A stretch of 64,000 nt of DNA from Diospyros lotus (lineage: Eukaryota > Streptophyta > Magnoliopsida > Ericales > Ebenaceae): assembly GCF_014633365.1 (NCBI RefSeq), contig NC_068344.1, forward strand, positions 4,353,327-4,417,326, read 5' to 3'. The notes beneath the pieces were generated by a model. It searched no databases, was not told the DNA's origin, and was given only the letters and a program-made list of their open reading frames with translations. Positions within the stretch are counted from its first letter, which is position 1; every line of letters begins with the position of its first letter. The position numbers were made by a program, and so were the translations under genes. Below, piece after piece: positions 1 through 12,329 of the stretch.

Positions 1-735
1 TCGGATAGTGCTGAAGCTCAGGGTTAAACATCAAGGGCAAGCGAGCTCTCGGTAGCATCTCGAACTCTTTGGCATATTCAAACGGCCCCTAGCTACATTA
101 TGGGTGAGTTCCCAACGACCTTCATAGCTCGTCGACGTAGCTCGTAAGCTTGCATCATAGAAGATGCGCGTGTTGCGGCATACCGACAGGCCAAGGGCCG
201 CCCTGACTGGGCTCCTTGGGCCCATTCTCTGGGCCCATCTCACCAGTCCATACCAGTCTCATCCTGACATTTTGGCAACAACATCATTACAGCCGCAACT
301 GGACTTCTAAACATCCCCTCAGATCTCATTCTCATTAATGACAAATCACATCCAGATTAATGGAAGATCACATCCGCATTAATAGGAAATCTCATCCTCA
401 TTAATGAGGGTCTCGTCGACACCTCCCCGCGGCAAGGACACCCCCGTCGGCTATTCCATCCCATCACCTCTACACGTACGGAGCATGCAAGAAAGCTTTT
501 TGCTGATATATATATCAACCAGCCCTCTTAAGGGCCACGGTATGTACTCTTGACGACTAACCTAAAAACATCCAAAATTTTCGCTTGCTCGCTCACTAAC
601 TTGAGCTTCGGAGTACCTTGCAGGGACGGGCAATCGGCTTGACGAATCAGATCGGATACCTCATTACCCATCTCTCGGATCTACCATACAAGTGCGGGTT
701 AACAAATCTCTGTCAACCAATCCTGAACGTCGACA
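1..735. repeat. Probable LTR-retrotransposon remnant at window edge
   Basis: This stretch has no convincing gene. Near 320-410 it carries three or four imperfect copies of a short unit built around ATTAAT and TCACATCC. It then has a TATA-like segment near 505-515 and a segment near 600-640 (CTTGAGCTTCGGAGTACC) of the kind seen towards the ends of plant Gypsy LTRs. That likeness is from memory and no partner LTR lies in the window. The left end is cut by the window, so no target-site duplication can be tested. Confidence 0.3.
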
Positions 736-1904
736 AGTATTTTGTGAAGATATCTTTTATATATATACTTAAAAAATAAGAATTAAATAAGTTAATAAGA
801 ATGGAATTGGTAATCTCTAAATAATAATTGATTTTTCATTTATGAAAATGAGGCTTAACCATTGACAATGTTGATAAACTTGTGAACCAATCACACAATC
901 ACATGGTCAAGACTAAGAAAAGTATCAAGATCGAATACGAAACAGAAAATAAAGAATATTCACAACATCACAACATGCACACACACAGAGAGTACACCGC
1001 GTATATGTGTTCGGATCAAAAGATCTTACTCACGGTGGGAGCTTCCCCCTCTAGTCAATCCACTATAGATTTTAGTGATTAATTACAATAGCAAGATTAC
1101 AACTGAACCCACAAGAATCGAACACTTACAGTATTTGTAAACAGAAGCAAAAACACAAGAGTACAAGATCGTTCCAAGAACGAACTAAAGCAACAATACA
1201 GTTGTAAGAACCTATATTTTCATGAGATTGTCACATAATTTAAGCAAGTTTAAAATACCAGAAAATTAACTTGATAGTAGTTATAAGTACCGAATCGACT
1301 GTAGGGAATGCCTCGGAGTGAAATTTTCTAAGAAAAATAATATGGTCTCGATGAGCGTTCCGAGATATGATTTATGATATTAAAAAAAATCAGATCGGAA
1401 ACGATTTTTGGGTACAATTAAAATACAACTGCCATTTAGGCTGTAAAACTGAATTGTCATAGGGGACTTCTGGGAAGTCAACAGAAGCTTGAAGGGGCTC
1501 TGTTTTTTCGTAATGAGCAACCCTTCAATGATTTCGGGATGAAATGATAGCCCGATGAGGACATTGGGGCGGAATCGTCTATATTGAGTAAAATTTAAGT
1601 TATTAATTTTGAATTTTAGGTATCGTAATGTCAATTAATTTGATGTTTAAGGATATGATTGTGATTAGAGAATGGTTCACATTAAATATGTAATTTTATT
1701 ATATAATATGTAATTATATATAGGTTGCGTGTGATAGTCGCCCAACTTTGCAACCTTTAGGCAATGCGCGCAAATCCCATGCCCTGCAACCCATACCCTC
1801 CGTAAACTCCATGACCTGCAATCGTTATGGCAAATAGAGTGTCTTAGACGCAATGAGGGATGGCCAAGCAATGAGTAGAGGCAGATGATCCCCTATAAAT
1901 AAAG

Positions 1905-2375
1905 GGAGAAGAGAAGAGAGGAAACCAAGAAATGAAAATAGAAGTCGCAGCTGAGAGAAAGAGAGAGCGAGGGTCACGAGATGCGAGAGAAAGAGAGGGT
2001 TCGAGCTTGGGCTAGGCAATATGAGAGAAGCAAAAGAGAGAGATCGAGAGAGAGGGATGGAGGCACGGCCATGGCAGTACTGCAATGAGCAAGGGGGCCA
2101 AGGCAGCAAGGTGTGCCCAGCGGAGGCGCACGGTGGCGTGGGCAAGGGGCGGGGAGGCAGCCATGCTTGCAGGCGCACTGTGCGCGCTGGTGCGTTGCAG
2201 CGAAAGGAGAAGAAGAAGAAGAAAGAAAAGAAAGAAGAAAAAAAGAAAATAGAAGAAGAAACAGAGGCGCAGGAGATGCAGGCAGGAGGAAGAAGAAGAA
2301 AGGAAGAAGAAGGAGGGAAGAAAAAAAAATAAAAGAAAAAGAAAAAGGAAGAAAAAAAAGAAATTGAGGAAAAAT
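1905..2375 (+). repeat. Purine-rich low-complexity tract inside solo LTR G1
   Basis: The plus strand is dominated by G and A (GAGAGA, GAAGAAGAAG and long A runs). It creates overlapping open frames on both strands that are rich in Lys/Glu or Ser/Phe. The bias explains those frames and none has a recognisable domain, so no gene is called. It may correspond to the transcribed R region or leader of the old LTR, but that is speculation. Confidence 0.6.
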
Positions 2376-3562
2376 AGAAAAAAATAGAAAAAATTCTCGC
2401 AAAAATTTTGAAAAATAGGAAGTGGATATTTTTTAATATTTCAGATATTTTGGGCAAGAAAATGGTTCCATCACATGTTTCAAGGATATAACACGCATAC
2501 CGAGGAATCCTAAGAGGCTAAGTTAAGATAAGTAAAATTTTTTAAAAAATTTCATAAATTCAAGAATATTATTTTATGAATTATCATAGTGAAATATTTG
2601 AGAAATATTTAGTTTGGATTTATTGAGGAAAAATATGGAGAAATAGAGAAAAAAATAAAGAGAATGCAAGAAATTATGAAAAAATAGGTTTTAACGCTTA
2701 TTTAAATAATTATGGTGATTATGATGCTTTGAGGCTTGAGTTGAAGTGACTTTTGCAAATTTTGAGATTGGCACGCAAATTGAGGCGATGCACAAATTTT
2801 GAGACAGACGCGAATATCGAGGTAGCTCAATAACCTTGAGAAGGTAAGTGGTACTTCCCAATTGAATTTAGTTTTATAGAAAATGCTTGATTTGTAAGTG
2901 ATTTATGTTTAAAAAGTGATCCTTGGAATGTTTTCATCGTATTGACATGCTCTAATATGTATCCATCACGTAGACTGCATATATGACATGACTATGAAAT
3001 ACATATGTACACGTTGAAATTATTGATCACATGCATGTTGTCCGTTGGGAGTACGAATTGGCATTGTTACTTTACCAAGGGTGCACCCATACACCCCGGC
3101 TTCGAAAGAGGTGGCCATAAAAATAAGAGTAGTAGGAAGGACGCAGTTGACCTCTACGATGAAGTAAAATATTGCATACATACATGATAAAGTATTTTGT
3201 ATCCTTAATTAGATGATTCATCATCTAACTTGGGCTTTACGCCTGAAATATTCAAACGTTCCAGATGGAGATTGTAGCAGATACAAGGATGAATAAGGCA
3301 TGAAATGGCATTTAGCAAAGTGCATGATGAATTGAATGATGAATGAAATGTATGTAATGTAGCCCATGTATTTAAGTTTTGCTACTTTGAATTTTGAACG
3401 TTTTGAGAAATGATGATATATAACCTTATTTAGAGTTAATGTTAGTTCATGACTTATATTTTGTATTAAGTTATATTGAGGAACAATTAAGTAAGATCTG
3501 AATTTCGATTAATGTTAAGATGTCAGGTTCGATCCTTGCTTCCGCATTTGATATGTATAATG

Positions 3563-6357
3563 TGTAATATCCCGAAATTTGAAAATAAATAATAATTATT
3601 CAAGCCGGTGTTTGAGGACATTAGTGAATATTTGAGAATTTAAGAGAAATAATTTATTTATGTGGTTTTGAGAAAATAGGGAATTAAGGGTAATTAATTA
3701 AATTATTTGGGAATGACTAATTATTATTAATTATTGTATTTGTGGTGATTATTGAATATTGGTGGGTTAAAATGAAATATTAATTTATTTGGGTATTTGG
3801 AGATTAAAGAAAATGTTTATTGATGTTATTTTGAGAAAATAATTAGGTTAATTGGGAGTATTTATGAAAATAGGAAAAATAAATTAAATTAGTAAAATTT
3901 CTGAAATTTTGGGGGTGTAAGTGTAATAAGTGAAAAATTGGATGTTGGGTGCAAGTGTCAATTTATGGAAGTTCTGGTGTAAGGGAAACTATTAAGGAGG
4001 GCGCGTGTGTAATTAATAGAAATTATGGGTGCTGAAATATGATTTGCGGAAGTGGCTGAGATTCAATATAAAATTGAGTATATATATATGTTAAGGATGG
4101 CAGGTAGCATAGTTGGCACACGCGCGAGGGGTCCAGAGAACAGGCGCGAGATAGAATCTTGGCTGGTGCGCGCGCTAGAGGGATTTTGGCTGATTTTTTA
4201 GCCAAAACCTTGCCCAAAACGGCGTTGTTTTGGGCAAGGCAGTGGGTGCATTGAGGCTGCCACGCGGCAGCCGCTGGTGGTCCATTTCCATTGCTTTTTA
4301 AGCTGCAATTTGCAGCGAAAATTGGAGAAAAATCGGGCATCTTCGAGCAACAGCCAGAGGAAGAAAAACAGAGAAGAAGAAGTGCGCGCCAGAGGCCATT
4401 TTTGGAGAAAAAATTAGGAATTAAATTTAGTTTAATTGCAGTTTAATTAGCCAGGTAAGTAAATAAATATGTAATAATCATTATGTACGGTTGGAATTTC
4501 ATTTTGGGTCCAATTTTATTAATTTTGGGAGTTATTCTATTTTACAGTGTGTATTATTTTGGTGGCATTTAAACGTAAAAACGTTGTAATCAACTTAAAC
4601 GAGGCAAGCTCTCTCTACCCTTGCGATCTCTTCCATTTTATGAATTTTACGTCTTACTTTAATTCGTTTTGGTTTGACGTATTAATTATACGAATCGATG
4701 ATTTTATTGGCATGATTTAAATTAAAATAAATATGAAGCTTATTGGAATTTTAATTGTGGTGCGCCTACGTGGGATTTTAGACGGCTAAATTATTTATAT
4801 TACACGATTATATTTAATTAATGCGAGCCACGATTTTATTAACTGTTATTAAACGTTTTACTTCGCAGCGGGAGTACAAGAAAGGCAAGAAACGGCCGTA
4901 TAAATGCAAGCTCTTAACCCTCTCTTCATGATCTTTATTTTTCGTGAAAGACCCCGTGATTTCCTGTATTTTATCATCTCCCTTACTCTAATTTGGCACC
5001 TAGCATTAATTATTGAATTATTATTCATTTATTTTAATTTAAATTAAATTCGATACTTCTGGTGTTTGATTTATTGTGTGCCTACGGGGGTTTGTACCGC
5101 CCCCATTCCTTTCAAAATGATGCTGAACCCAGCTTGGGGACTAGGTTCCTAGACGTGCGGGTTTATTTCTGGTTTTCTTGGATTTATTTATGGTTCAGTT
5201 AGAGCTATTGAGCAGTGGAGCAGGGGTCGACTATTTGGTGACGTTGGGGTAGACTATTGTACGGCCCTATAGTAGACCGTTGGGTGGTCACTCCTATTCA
5301 CTGGCCATTGACAGGTACCGGGCACTGCTGACTAGCTCTACCAGTATGTGATTTACTGCACGATTAGATTCATTATATTACTGTTCATGATTTGATATGC
5401 GCATGGGTACGGATTGCATGTTGGGATATTCATTTATTGAGTATACTTGGGACACAGACATTCTAGCTTGGTTAGGTTGCATCCAGCACGTGCATATGTA
5501 TCGCGTGTGGTTTACTATGTGGGTGGAGCATGGCCTGATGCTTGGATGTATGGGCGCTAGTGTATCACGTTGATACTCACTATGCCATTGCATTTTTATG
5601 TGCATTGTATGTCTACTGGTAATTATCAGTTCTTGGACGGGAGGACTGTTCCGAGAGAGCCTATGGCTCCGGTGTCGGGAGTACCGACACAGACACACGG
5701 GTGACGGGAGCACCAACCCAGGATGGTGCGTGCAGGTTTGTGGAGATATTTGTTACCTTTTAGGGCAGCGACAGGTTGGTATGGGACTTGAGTGCCGTGT
5801 GTGGGCCCCAAGGACCGGTATGTGCTTTTATTATGCTATACTATTGTGTTGTAGCGTCTCATGGCTTGTGTGTACCTGGGGGTTTATTCTGGGGAGAGTT
5901 TTCTGGTTATATCCAACCTTCAACCTTTCTTTTCTTTATACTTGCTGAGTCTCTCGACTCACTTTGCTTTCCATCATTTCAGGTAGTGGCAGCGTGGGCC
6001 ATTGCAAGGGAGTCAGCTTTTAGCGACAGAGTCGGTATGGTGTACAGGCAGTCCCGTCAATCCCTGACAATTCTGATGGTTGAGTAGAATTTACTCTATT
6101 ATTTTTACTGTGCCAGGTCTTTCCTCGAGTCTTGTGTATATCGGCACAGGAGTCTGTGTTCATTTATTTATCATGTGACCGCTGTGTTAACGGGGTACCC
6201 GTAGTGTATGCATGTGTTTAGCTTCGCTTCCGCTGTTCTTATTTTCGTGTATGCATGCTAGGGTGGTTTATGTCTTGTGTCTCATTCTTTTCCCTTCTGT
6301 AGGCGCTCCCGTTCGGATAGTCATAGTGGTTGGGATATCCGGGTGGGGGTGCTTACA
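3563..6357. mobile_element. Solo LTR (G2) nested in G1, TSD TAATG
   Basis: The element runs from TGTAATATCCC to GGGTGGGGGTGCTTACA and is flanked by a perfect 5-bp duplication TAATG (3558-3562 and 6358-6362). It is 2795 bp long. Removing it joins two parts of G1 that are collinear with the LTR at 20744-23922, which independently confirms the boundaries. It belongs to a different family from G1, although the TGTAA...TTACA ends and large size are alike. No gag-pol, PBS or polypurine tract is visible, consistent with a solo LTR left by recombination. The small open frames inside (for example near 5598-6087) match nothing I recognise. Confidence 0.8.
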
Positions 6358-7134
6358 TAATGATTCTCTTTCGAGAAAAATGAATGGGAATTCTGGAACA
6401 GATTCGAGAAATGATATGGTTTAACATTAGTTTGAAAGAAAAAAATTTATTATCCCAGAATTGTCCCAAGTTATAACGCGCTCGAGAAAGCGGGGCGTTA
6501 CAATAGTACTCTAACTTCTCAATACAAACCTCACACGTTTCAGGCGATTTCCAGAGATTCAAACACAATACCTCGTCTTGTTCTTTTTCGATTTCTTGCT
6601 CTTTCTCGGTCCGATCTCTTTCGCTCTGTGTTCATTCTTCTTGCCCGATTAGGACTTCTTAATTTTTGAATGTTGCTATCTGATTTTTCCAAATCATTGC
6701 TTTATATACATGGGCCAAGGGATACGATTAGAATTAACATAAAAGAGCAACAGACTTGGGCTTGAGCTTGTTGGGCTGCAGACACCAATGGCCTAACCCA
6801 GCTTCTATATACCTCTCACAATAAAATTGACCCATTTTACATAATATAAAATGACATGCAAATGCTCATAAAATTCAAATGTATATGACACAAAAATATA
6901 AATGACAATATTAATACATTTTGAATCACAAATCCTAACAACAAGGTACAAATTTATTTATATTTAAATGTCTTTAATTTTTTTTTTTCACAAATCGTGC
7001 TAGAACACTATCCTAACCATAAAAGAAGGAAAGTATTCAGTGTAATGGTGATATTACCATATCGTATTAATGTAATATTATAATTTTAGTATGTATTTAT
7101 GATCTTAATATTCAATTAATTTTTTATTAAATTT

Positions 7135-9300
7135 TAAAATACTATAATTGTATTTCCAATTTCAAAAGTTAAAAATTATTTTACTTTCACGATTCAAAGA
7201 TAAATTAGAAAAAAAAAATTACTTTTTAAATTCAAAGATGAATTAAATTTTACGTAAATTAAATTTTACTTTTTAAATTTTACGATTGAACGACTTTTGC
7301 ACTTCTCTGAAAATAAATTGAGATGGGGTTAGGGTTGGGGTTAATTAATTTGGGTTAGTGGTTGCAGTTTTTCATTTTTTTTTCTCTTAAATCATCAATT
7401 AGAGTCATTTTACTCCATTTAAGGATAAATTTAATATTTTTATTTTTTATTAATTTGTAACAATAAAATTGTGTATAATTGTTTAAAATTAATTGGAATA
7501 TTTTGGTCATTTTCTTCTTCTTTTTTTTTGGCATATAAATGTAGGTTTTCTCAAAAAAATAAAATTTAAGGAGGATGGATTGAATTTTAGCCTAAAAATT
7601 AAAAAATCATAGCCAACCCCCCCGGCGCAAATTAAGTATTAGAATTAGGATTCTCTTATTTTTCTAGAAATTAGGATTTTCTTATGGAATTTCAATTAAT
7701 AATAGAAAAAGATGGTTCAGTTGCTAGGAAAGCGACACCCAATGGCTAGCCTCCTCATTCAACTTGAAAAATACTATACTCACAAATAGATTAAATGTAT
7801 AGTTCTTACAAATTAAGGTAAAATATATAAATTATAATAATTTTATTTAAATTCATAATAATTTTATTTAAATTCATAATAATTTTATTTATTATTATTA
7901 TTTTAAATAACATTATTATAAATTTATATAAAACTGTTACGAATTTACATGGTGGATGTGAATTTATAAAATTTAATTATGAAAATTATGTGTAAACGTA
8001 TTGAGAGTGCTGTTTCAGCATTTTTAAAAAAAATTAATTCTGAAACTTCAAAAAAAATATTTTCAAATCATTTGTACAATTTCAGAAATGTTTCAAGGTC
8101 ATGTAATAATATTAGGAAAATATCGAAAATGTGTTTTCTATAAGAGAAGGTTAGAGATAGAATTTTGGTTTTTAGAATTTATTTTTGAAATTTGTTTGAA
8201 TGCATTATAAAATTTATATTTATTTTTAAATTAAATATTTTTATATTAAAAATTATATTTATAAAATGATCCATATATTTTTTATTTTTTTAAATATTAT
8301 TTTTTATTTTCATTTCATATCATATACATCTGTAGAGCACAGAGATGATGAGTGACAGGGGACGGGTCTCAATATATTGAATACATCTTCTTTCAAGTCA
8401 ACTTGTTGAAAAATCATCTGTATAAACCAACACACAACCACACGGCCAAGACCAAGAGAATACCAAGAAATGATACGAAATCGGAAGCCAAAATAGAAAC
8501 GAACATCACAACACAACGCACTCAAGAACAAGAGATATACGTGTTCGGATTCAAAAGAATCTTACTTACGACAGAGACTCCGCCTCTAGTCAATCCACTA
8601 ATATATATAAGGGATTTACACAATACATGCACAAGATCCTCTCGGCCACTCTCAAATCAAAAAAACCAAACCAAAAACAAGAAGACAAAACAAACCAGAG
8701 TACAAAGCCCCAAATACCCGAGCAATACATGCACTCAAACTCAATCTCACTCCCAAACAATAAAGCCCTAAGTGATACACACTTACCGGGGACGAGATCC
8801 GAAATACCTTGCGTCTTCTTCTTCGTTTTGATTTGTAAGAAAGGCCATCGATCTTCCGGGTTCTATTCTTGCGCGTTGCCTCTGTTCGTGCCTTCTATTT
8901 GCCTTCATGCCCTTGCATTTCATTTGCCCTAAAACAGCCATATATATACACGGGCCAATGGATACAAATAGAAATTATGGGCTTAACATAAACATGGGTT
9001 TGGACTTCAATTAATGGCTCGGAATGAAATCAGCCCATATATATTATATTATATATCCAACCCACTTTCATTTATACATATATAAATGTCACGTGTAAAA
9101 AATAAAGCAACCCATCTAAGACACATAAACCTAACACAACTTATCCACACCTCCCCACACAACACGAGGACTCAGAGGTTTTTTATTTTTTTATTGAATT
9201 ATTATTCACCTAAAATAATTTATCAATCTGGCATTACGACCAAATTTCTGAGCCTGGGCAAATGCATTAATTACCGTCGCTCCTGTTGAACCTAATTGTG
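7135..9300 (+). other. Duplicated 3' flank of a BAHD gene (block I, first part)
   Basis: This gene-free stretch is collinear with the DNA downstream of BAHD copy A (about 29715-30960) and copy B (about 39221-40310). Shared landmarks include TAATTAATTTGGGTTAGTG, GGCATATAAAT.TAGGTTTTCTC, and the segment GAGGTTTTTTATTTTTTTAT. The BAHD coding part expected upstream is absent. A solo LTR (8404-9136) interrupts the block; A and B have the uninterrupted sequence. From about 7495 to 8160 it is nearly identical to 46960-47630. Confidence 0.75.
8404..9136. mobile_element. Solo LTR, 733 bp, TSD CAACT
   Basis: The element starts TGTTGAAAAATC and ends ATAAACCTAACA, with a perfect 5-bp duplication CAACT (8399-8403 and 9137-9141). 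Excising it restores continuity with the paralogous flanks of BAHD copies A and B, which act as empty sites. It is the same family as the interrupted LTR at 869-6940. It has no internal region, so it is a solo LTR. The two larger open frames inside it (8352-8771 and 8627-8932) are not supported as genes. Confidence 0.85.
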
Positions 9301-9339
9301 GTGGGTTGACCAGAATTCATGGTGAATGGGTTAGACTGC

Positions 9340-9567
9340 CGGAACTGAATCTGTAATGAGTGGTTGTAGAAGAAGATGAGGCAGCAACAAGGAGGAGTTG
9401 GTGAAGAAGAAACAACGATAGTAAATCGATGCAGAAGAAGCAATAGAGGCAAGCCAGTAGTAAAGATGAAGCGGAGGTAGCAAATTGGCTTGAGATTTAA
9501 TGGAAGATCCATCAATATTATATGCTTACAGCTCCGATGAACTACCCATCAGCCTGCAACTTTTTCA
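9340..9567 (-). pseudogene. Relic of a BAHD gene 3' end, inverted
   Basis: Read on the minus strand, this matches the last coding bases and the 3' UTR of BAHD copy D (about 43565-43830). It contains a decayed version of the final codons (GAGTTCATCGGAGCTGTAA in D), a stop region with ATATTGATG, then the 3'-UTR segment with AAATCTCAAGCCAA, CTACCTCCGCTTCATCTTTA and CCACTCATTACAGAT. Everything upstream in the gene, including HXXXD and DFGWG, is gone. It is the same type as copies D and E (ending near EEFIGAV), not A (EEFMAAAKI). The long (TTC)n run of D is missing here. Confidence 0.7.
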
Positions 9568-9589
9568 ATTACAAGGACCCTTTTTGACT

Positions 9590-11312
9590 TTAACAATCGT
9601 TGCTTAGGTCTGTAGCAGACCAACCCTATCTCATCGCCGAAGAAAAAAACCAATGACTTGCACATTGCTTTTTTCAACTTTGTAGTTTGCTCTTCTATTC
9701 TTCTTTTTTCTTCATTTTCCCCCTTTCAAGGATGCCCTTGGGTTTTGATAATGTCACTTGGTTCCCTGCAAGTTTTTGGTTTCTTAGTTTTACCCCAACT
9801 ATTTATGAAATTCATACTAGTGATTTTTAGAAATTTGTACTTTCACCTCAAAAAAAAAAATTATTTTTGATAAATTACAAGAATTTTTCTTCTTAAAACC
9901 CTAAGTATTACAATAGATATCACAAGCCATACTCTCCCTTACTTTTTTTTTGTAAGGACAAATCAAGGTCACGACGTTATTTGTACCGAACAAATAAACT
10001 AACATGTGATTTGTTAAAAGTTTGTTAAAAAAAAAGAAAAAAAAAGACAAAATATGAAGATGTAATCCTTTTATATATATATATATATATAAAATAATAA
10101 AAATATTTATATTAAAGGGTATGAAAATATTTAAATTTAGAAACTCGTGTTTACTATAAGTATTTCATTTCTAAAGTCACATTTGAGAGTTATGATATTA
10201 TATTTTAAATCGACAGAAATCATCATGTTAGTTATTTAGAGATTTGAGTGTGTGTTTGTAAGAGTAAGAATAATAAAATTGGATGGATTGGTGAATGATA
10301 GAAGAAAGATCTTTGTTTGGGATATTAGTAATGAAATAGAAAAGGATTTAATAAAAAATATTTTCTTCGTATCTTATTTATTTAAACACTTTTATATTCT
10401 TCAGAATTTAGAAGAGATTAGATATAAAAAACGTTTAGTAGTAAAAGAAATTGAATAGATGAAAATGTTTCCATTATTTTTTATATTCTCATCTTTCAAA
10501 TAAGGGAAAAAAAATCTTTTATTTTATTTCAAAATTTCTCTCAAACACGATGAGAAAAAAAACTTATTTTAAGAGTTATTCAAGATATATAATATCATTG
10601 ATTTCCTTTGATTTTGAATTTGTAAACTATGAAATAACGGGGACTATCCAAACAATTGAAAAGTACACTATTCAAATTGGAGACTTCAAATCTCACCATG
10701 AAGTGTAACTCTTACCAAACTATTAAGGGTTAATTACCAAAAAATTATTTAGCATTCACTAATGTATTAATTCTATAATAAACTTCAAAATTTATCAATT
10801 TTACGTTTGAAACTTTCATTTTGTATCAATTCTACGACACCATGAAATTAAACTTAGATAATGAAGAATTTTTTGATGTATCAATTATTAAATTTTCTTC
10901 AATTTTTCAAAATGCACCGTGCATATAATTAGAGTTCGTCATTAGAAGAATGGTTAATTATTTAAGTTTTAACAATTTTTTAGAATTAATATAAAATTGA
11001 TAAACTTTAAAATTTGCTGTGGAATTAATATACTAATAAAAGTTTGATTTTCTTTGGTAATTAATCCAACTACTAACGTGGGTGGTCTTTTTTTTTTATA
11101 GTTAAAAATTAATTTTCCTCTCTATCCTTATATATACCTTAAGATACATTGTCCCATAATTATTATATACATAAAATATACTAACTACACACCTTCACAT
11201 GAACTGTAATACAAGGGACCGCTTGAATTTATAGAAATTAAATTTCCTAGGCTACGGGTTAAGATTTTGGCCTTACTAATTCATTGTTAATGTTGAAAAA
11301 TACTAAAATAAT
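9590..11312. other. Gene-free duplicated block (block I, second part)
   Basis: From about 9727 to 11270 this is collinear with 47800-49030 and mostly very similar. Shared landmarks are TTTTGATAATGTCACTTG, CATACTAGTGATTTTTAG, GGGGACTATCCA, and TAACGTGGGTGGTC. A short piece near 11260-11312 also matches 41820-41880, upstream of BAHD copy D. An AT dinucleotide run lies near 10072-10092. The open frames here (9658-9870 and 10252-10458) are AT-rich and do not look like genes. Confidence 0.65.
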
Positions 11313-11876
11313 GGCCCGTTTGTTACAGTTTAATTAAAGAAATTATAACTTCTTAAATTATAGCTTCTAAAACTTAGAATAAGTTGTGAACCTGTTTGCT
11401 GCAACTTCTTAGAAGTTGTAGTTAAGTAGTTGTGCTGTTTGATACCATAAGCTGTAAAATAACTTATTTTTGTATAATTGTCCATAATACCCTTAGTAGT
11501 TATAGAATGATAATTTAAAAATTAATTAGTGTATATGTATAAGTTTCAAGTGTTATAAAAACATTAATTAAAGTATAGAGAGAGGAAGAGATTTGAAAAT
11601 GAAAATGGAGGTGGAAAAGAAAAACCTATGATTGCGTAGACAAGAGATTAATTCTTTACTAAAAATAAGGGCAAAATTGTCATAAAAATGTAATTATTTA
11701 AGCAGAAGTTGTAAAAGCTGGGGTACCTCAACTTTGAAAAAGCCAACTTCTACCCCTTCTAAAAGCTAGTAGAAGTTATAAGTTAGAATTCTATAAGTTA
11801 AAACAAACACTACATCTTAACTTTTTTGAAGGTAGAAACTAAAAGTTGCAACTTTTAAGCTGCAACAAACAGGGCC
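11313..11876. mobile_element. MITE with GGCCC.GTTTGTT terminal inverted repeats
   Basis: The left end GGCCCGTTTGTTACAG and the inverted right end GGCCCTGTTTGTTGCAG form terminal inverted repeats. A 3-bp duplication AAT flanks them (11310-11312 and 11877-11879). The 564-bp interior is AT-rich, contains repeated GAAGTTGTA/TACAACTTC motifs, and has no coding capacity. Size, ends and 3-bp duplication suggest a Tourist/Harbinger-like MITE, but the superfamily is uncertain because the usual target is TAA or TTA. Confidence 0.65.
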
Positions 11877-11879
11877 AAT

Positions 11880-12210
11880 GTCCTCAAGGCAAAGATCAAC
11901 TGGCAAAGGAAGAACTCATTGGGGTGTTGCTCTTTGGGCTCCCAAGTCCCGTATTCAAATGCTGGTTAGAAAATAGTTCAATAGGTAATGAGCGATTCTG
12001 AAAATGAAAAATATTTGTCGCTCTCACGTTTTTAGTTATGCTAAGGGTCGAAATCTGCTTATTAGATCTCTTGATTTACTTATTTTGTTGAAATCATGGA
12101 GTCGGGCAGCGGGACACGTGTAATAGTGCATAATTAAAAAAAATACCAAAATAATATTTTAAGGGGGAGGGGTTCTCGCTACTCTATCTCTCATTATACA
12201 TATATATATA
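11880..12210. other. Intergenic, no feature seen
   Basis: This short AT-rich spacer between the MITE and the putative Helitron 5' end has no supported gene, repeat boundary or RNA gene. Confidence 0.5.
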
Positions 12211-12329
12211 TCTATATAATAAAACACAAGGGTTTTTGAAAATATATACATTTTAATAGCTAAGATTTATTTTTGTTAGATGAATGGTTGAGATCAGATG
12301 TTTCCATTTTTTTCCCGCCCATTGCAGTC

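Larger units (their letters stand above)
1203..6502. mobile_element. Long-LTR Gypsy-like solo LTR (G1), itself interrupted
   Basis: This element begins TGTAAGAACC and ends GGGGCGTTACA, with near-matching flanks ACAGT (1198-1202) and ATAGT (6503-6507). It shares several segments in the same order with the solo LTR at 20744-23922: the block near 1300-1540, the repeated GGCACGCAAAT segment near 2770, the TTCAAACGTTCCAG segment near 3250, and the tail at about 6400-6502. Element G2 (3563-6357) sits inside it; without G2 it is about 2.5 kb. Very long LTRs with TGTAA...TTACA ends are typical of Tekay/Del chromoviruses, which is the basis for the class call. No coding domain remains. Confidence 0.7.
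869..6940. mobile_element. Copia-like solo LTR, split by two nested insertions
   Basis: The LTR starts TGTTGATAAAC and ends AATCCTAACA. Without the insertion at 1203-6502 it is about 770 bp. It is clearly homologous to the solo LTR at 8404-9136: both share the AACCAATCACACAA-type start, the segment around CTCTAGTCAATCCACTA, and the GGGCCAA.GGATAC.A segment near the end. No internal domain, PBS or gag-pol is present, so it is read as a solo LTR. The flanks show only a weak duplication (ACAA on both sides, with the fifth base not matching). Copia rather than Gypsy is an inference from LTR size and style. Confidence 0.65.

Noticed and set aside
1825..2457. 210-residue open frame on the minus strand, plus overlapping plus-strand frames
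   Set aside because: They cross a purine-rich low-complexity tract inside a solo LTR. Composition is Ser/Phe/Leu or Lys/Glu only, with no domain.
1203..6502. A single full-length LTR retrotransposon with LTRs at 1203 and 3563
   Set aside because: The two LTR-like parts belong to different families, and each has its own flanking duplication showing nesting. No gag-pol, PBS or polypurine tract lies between them.
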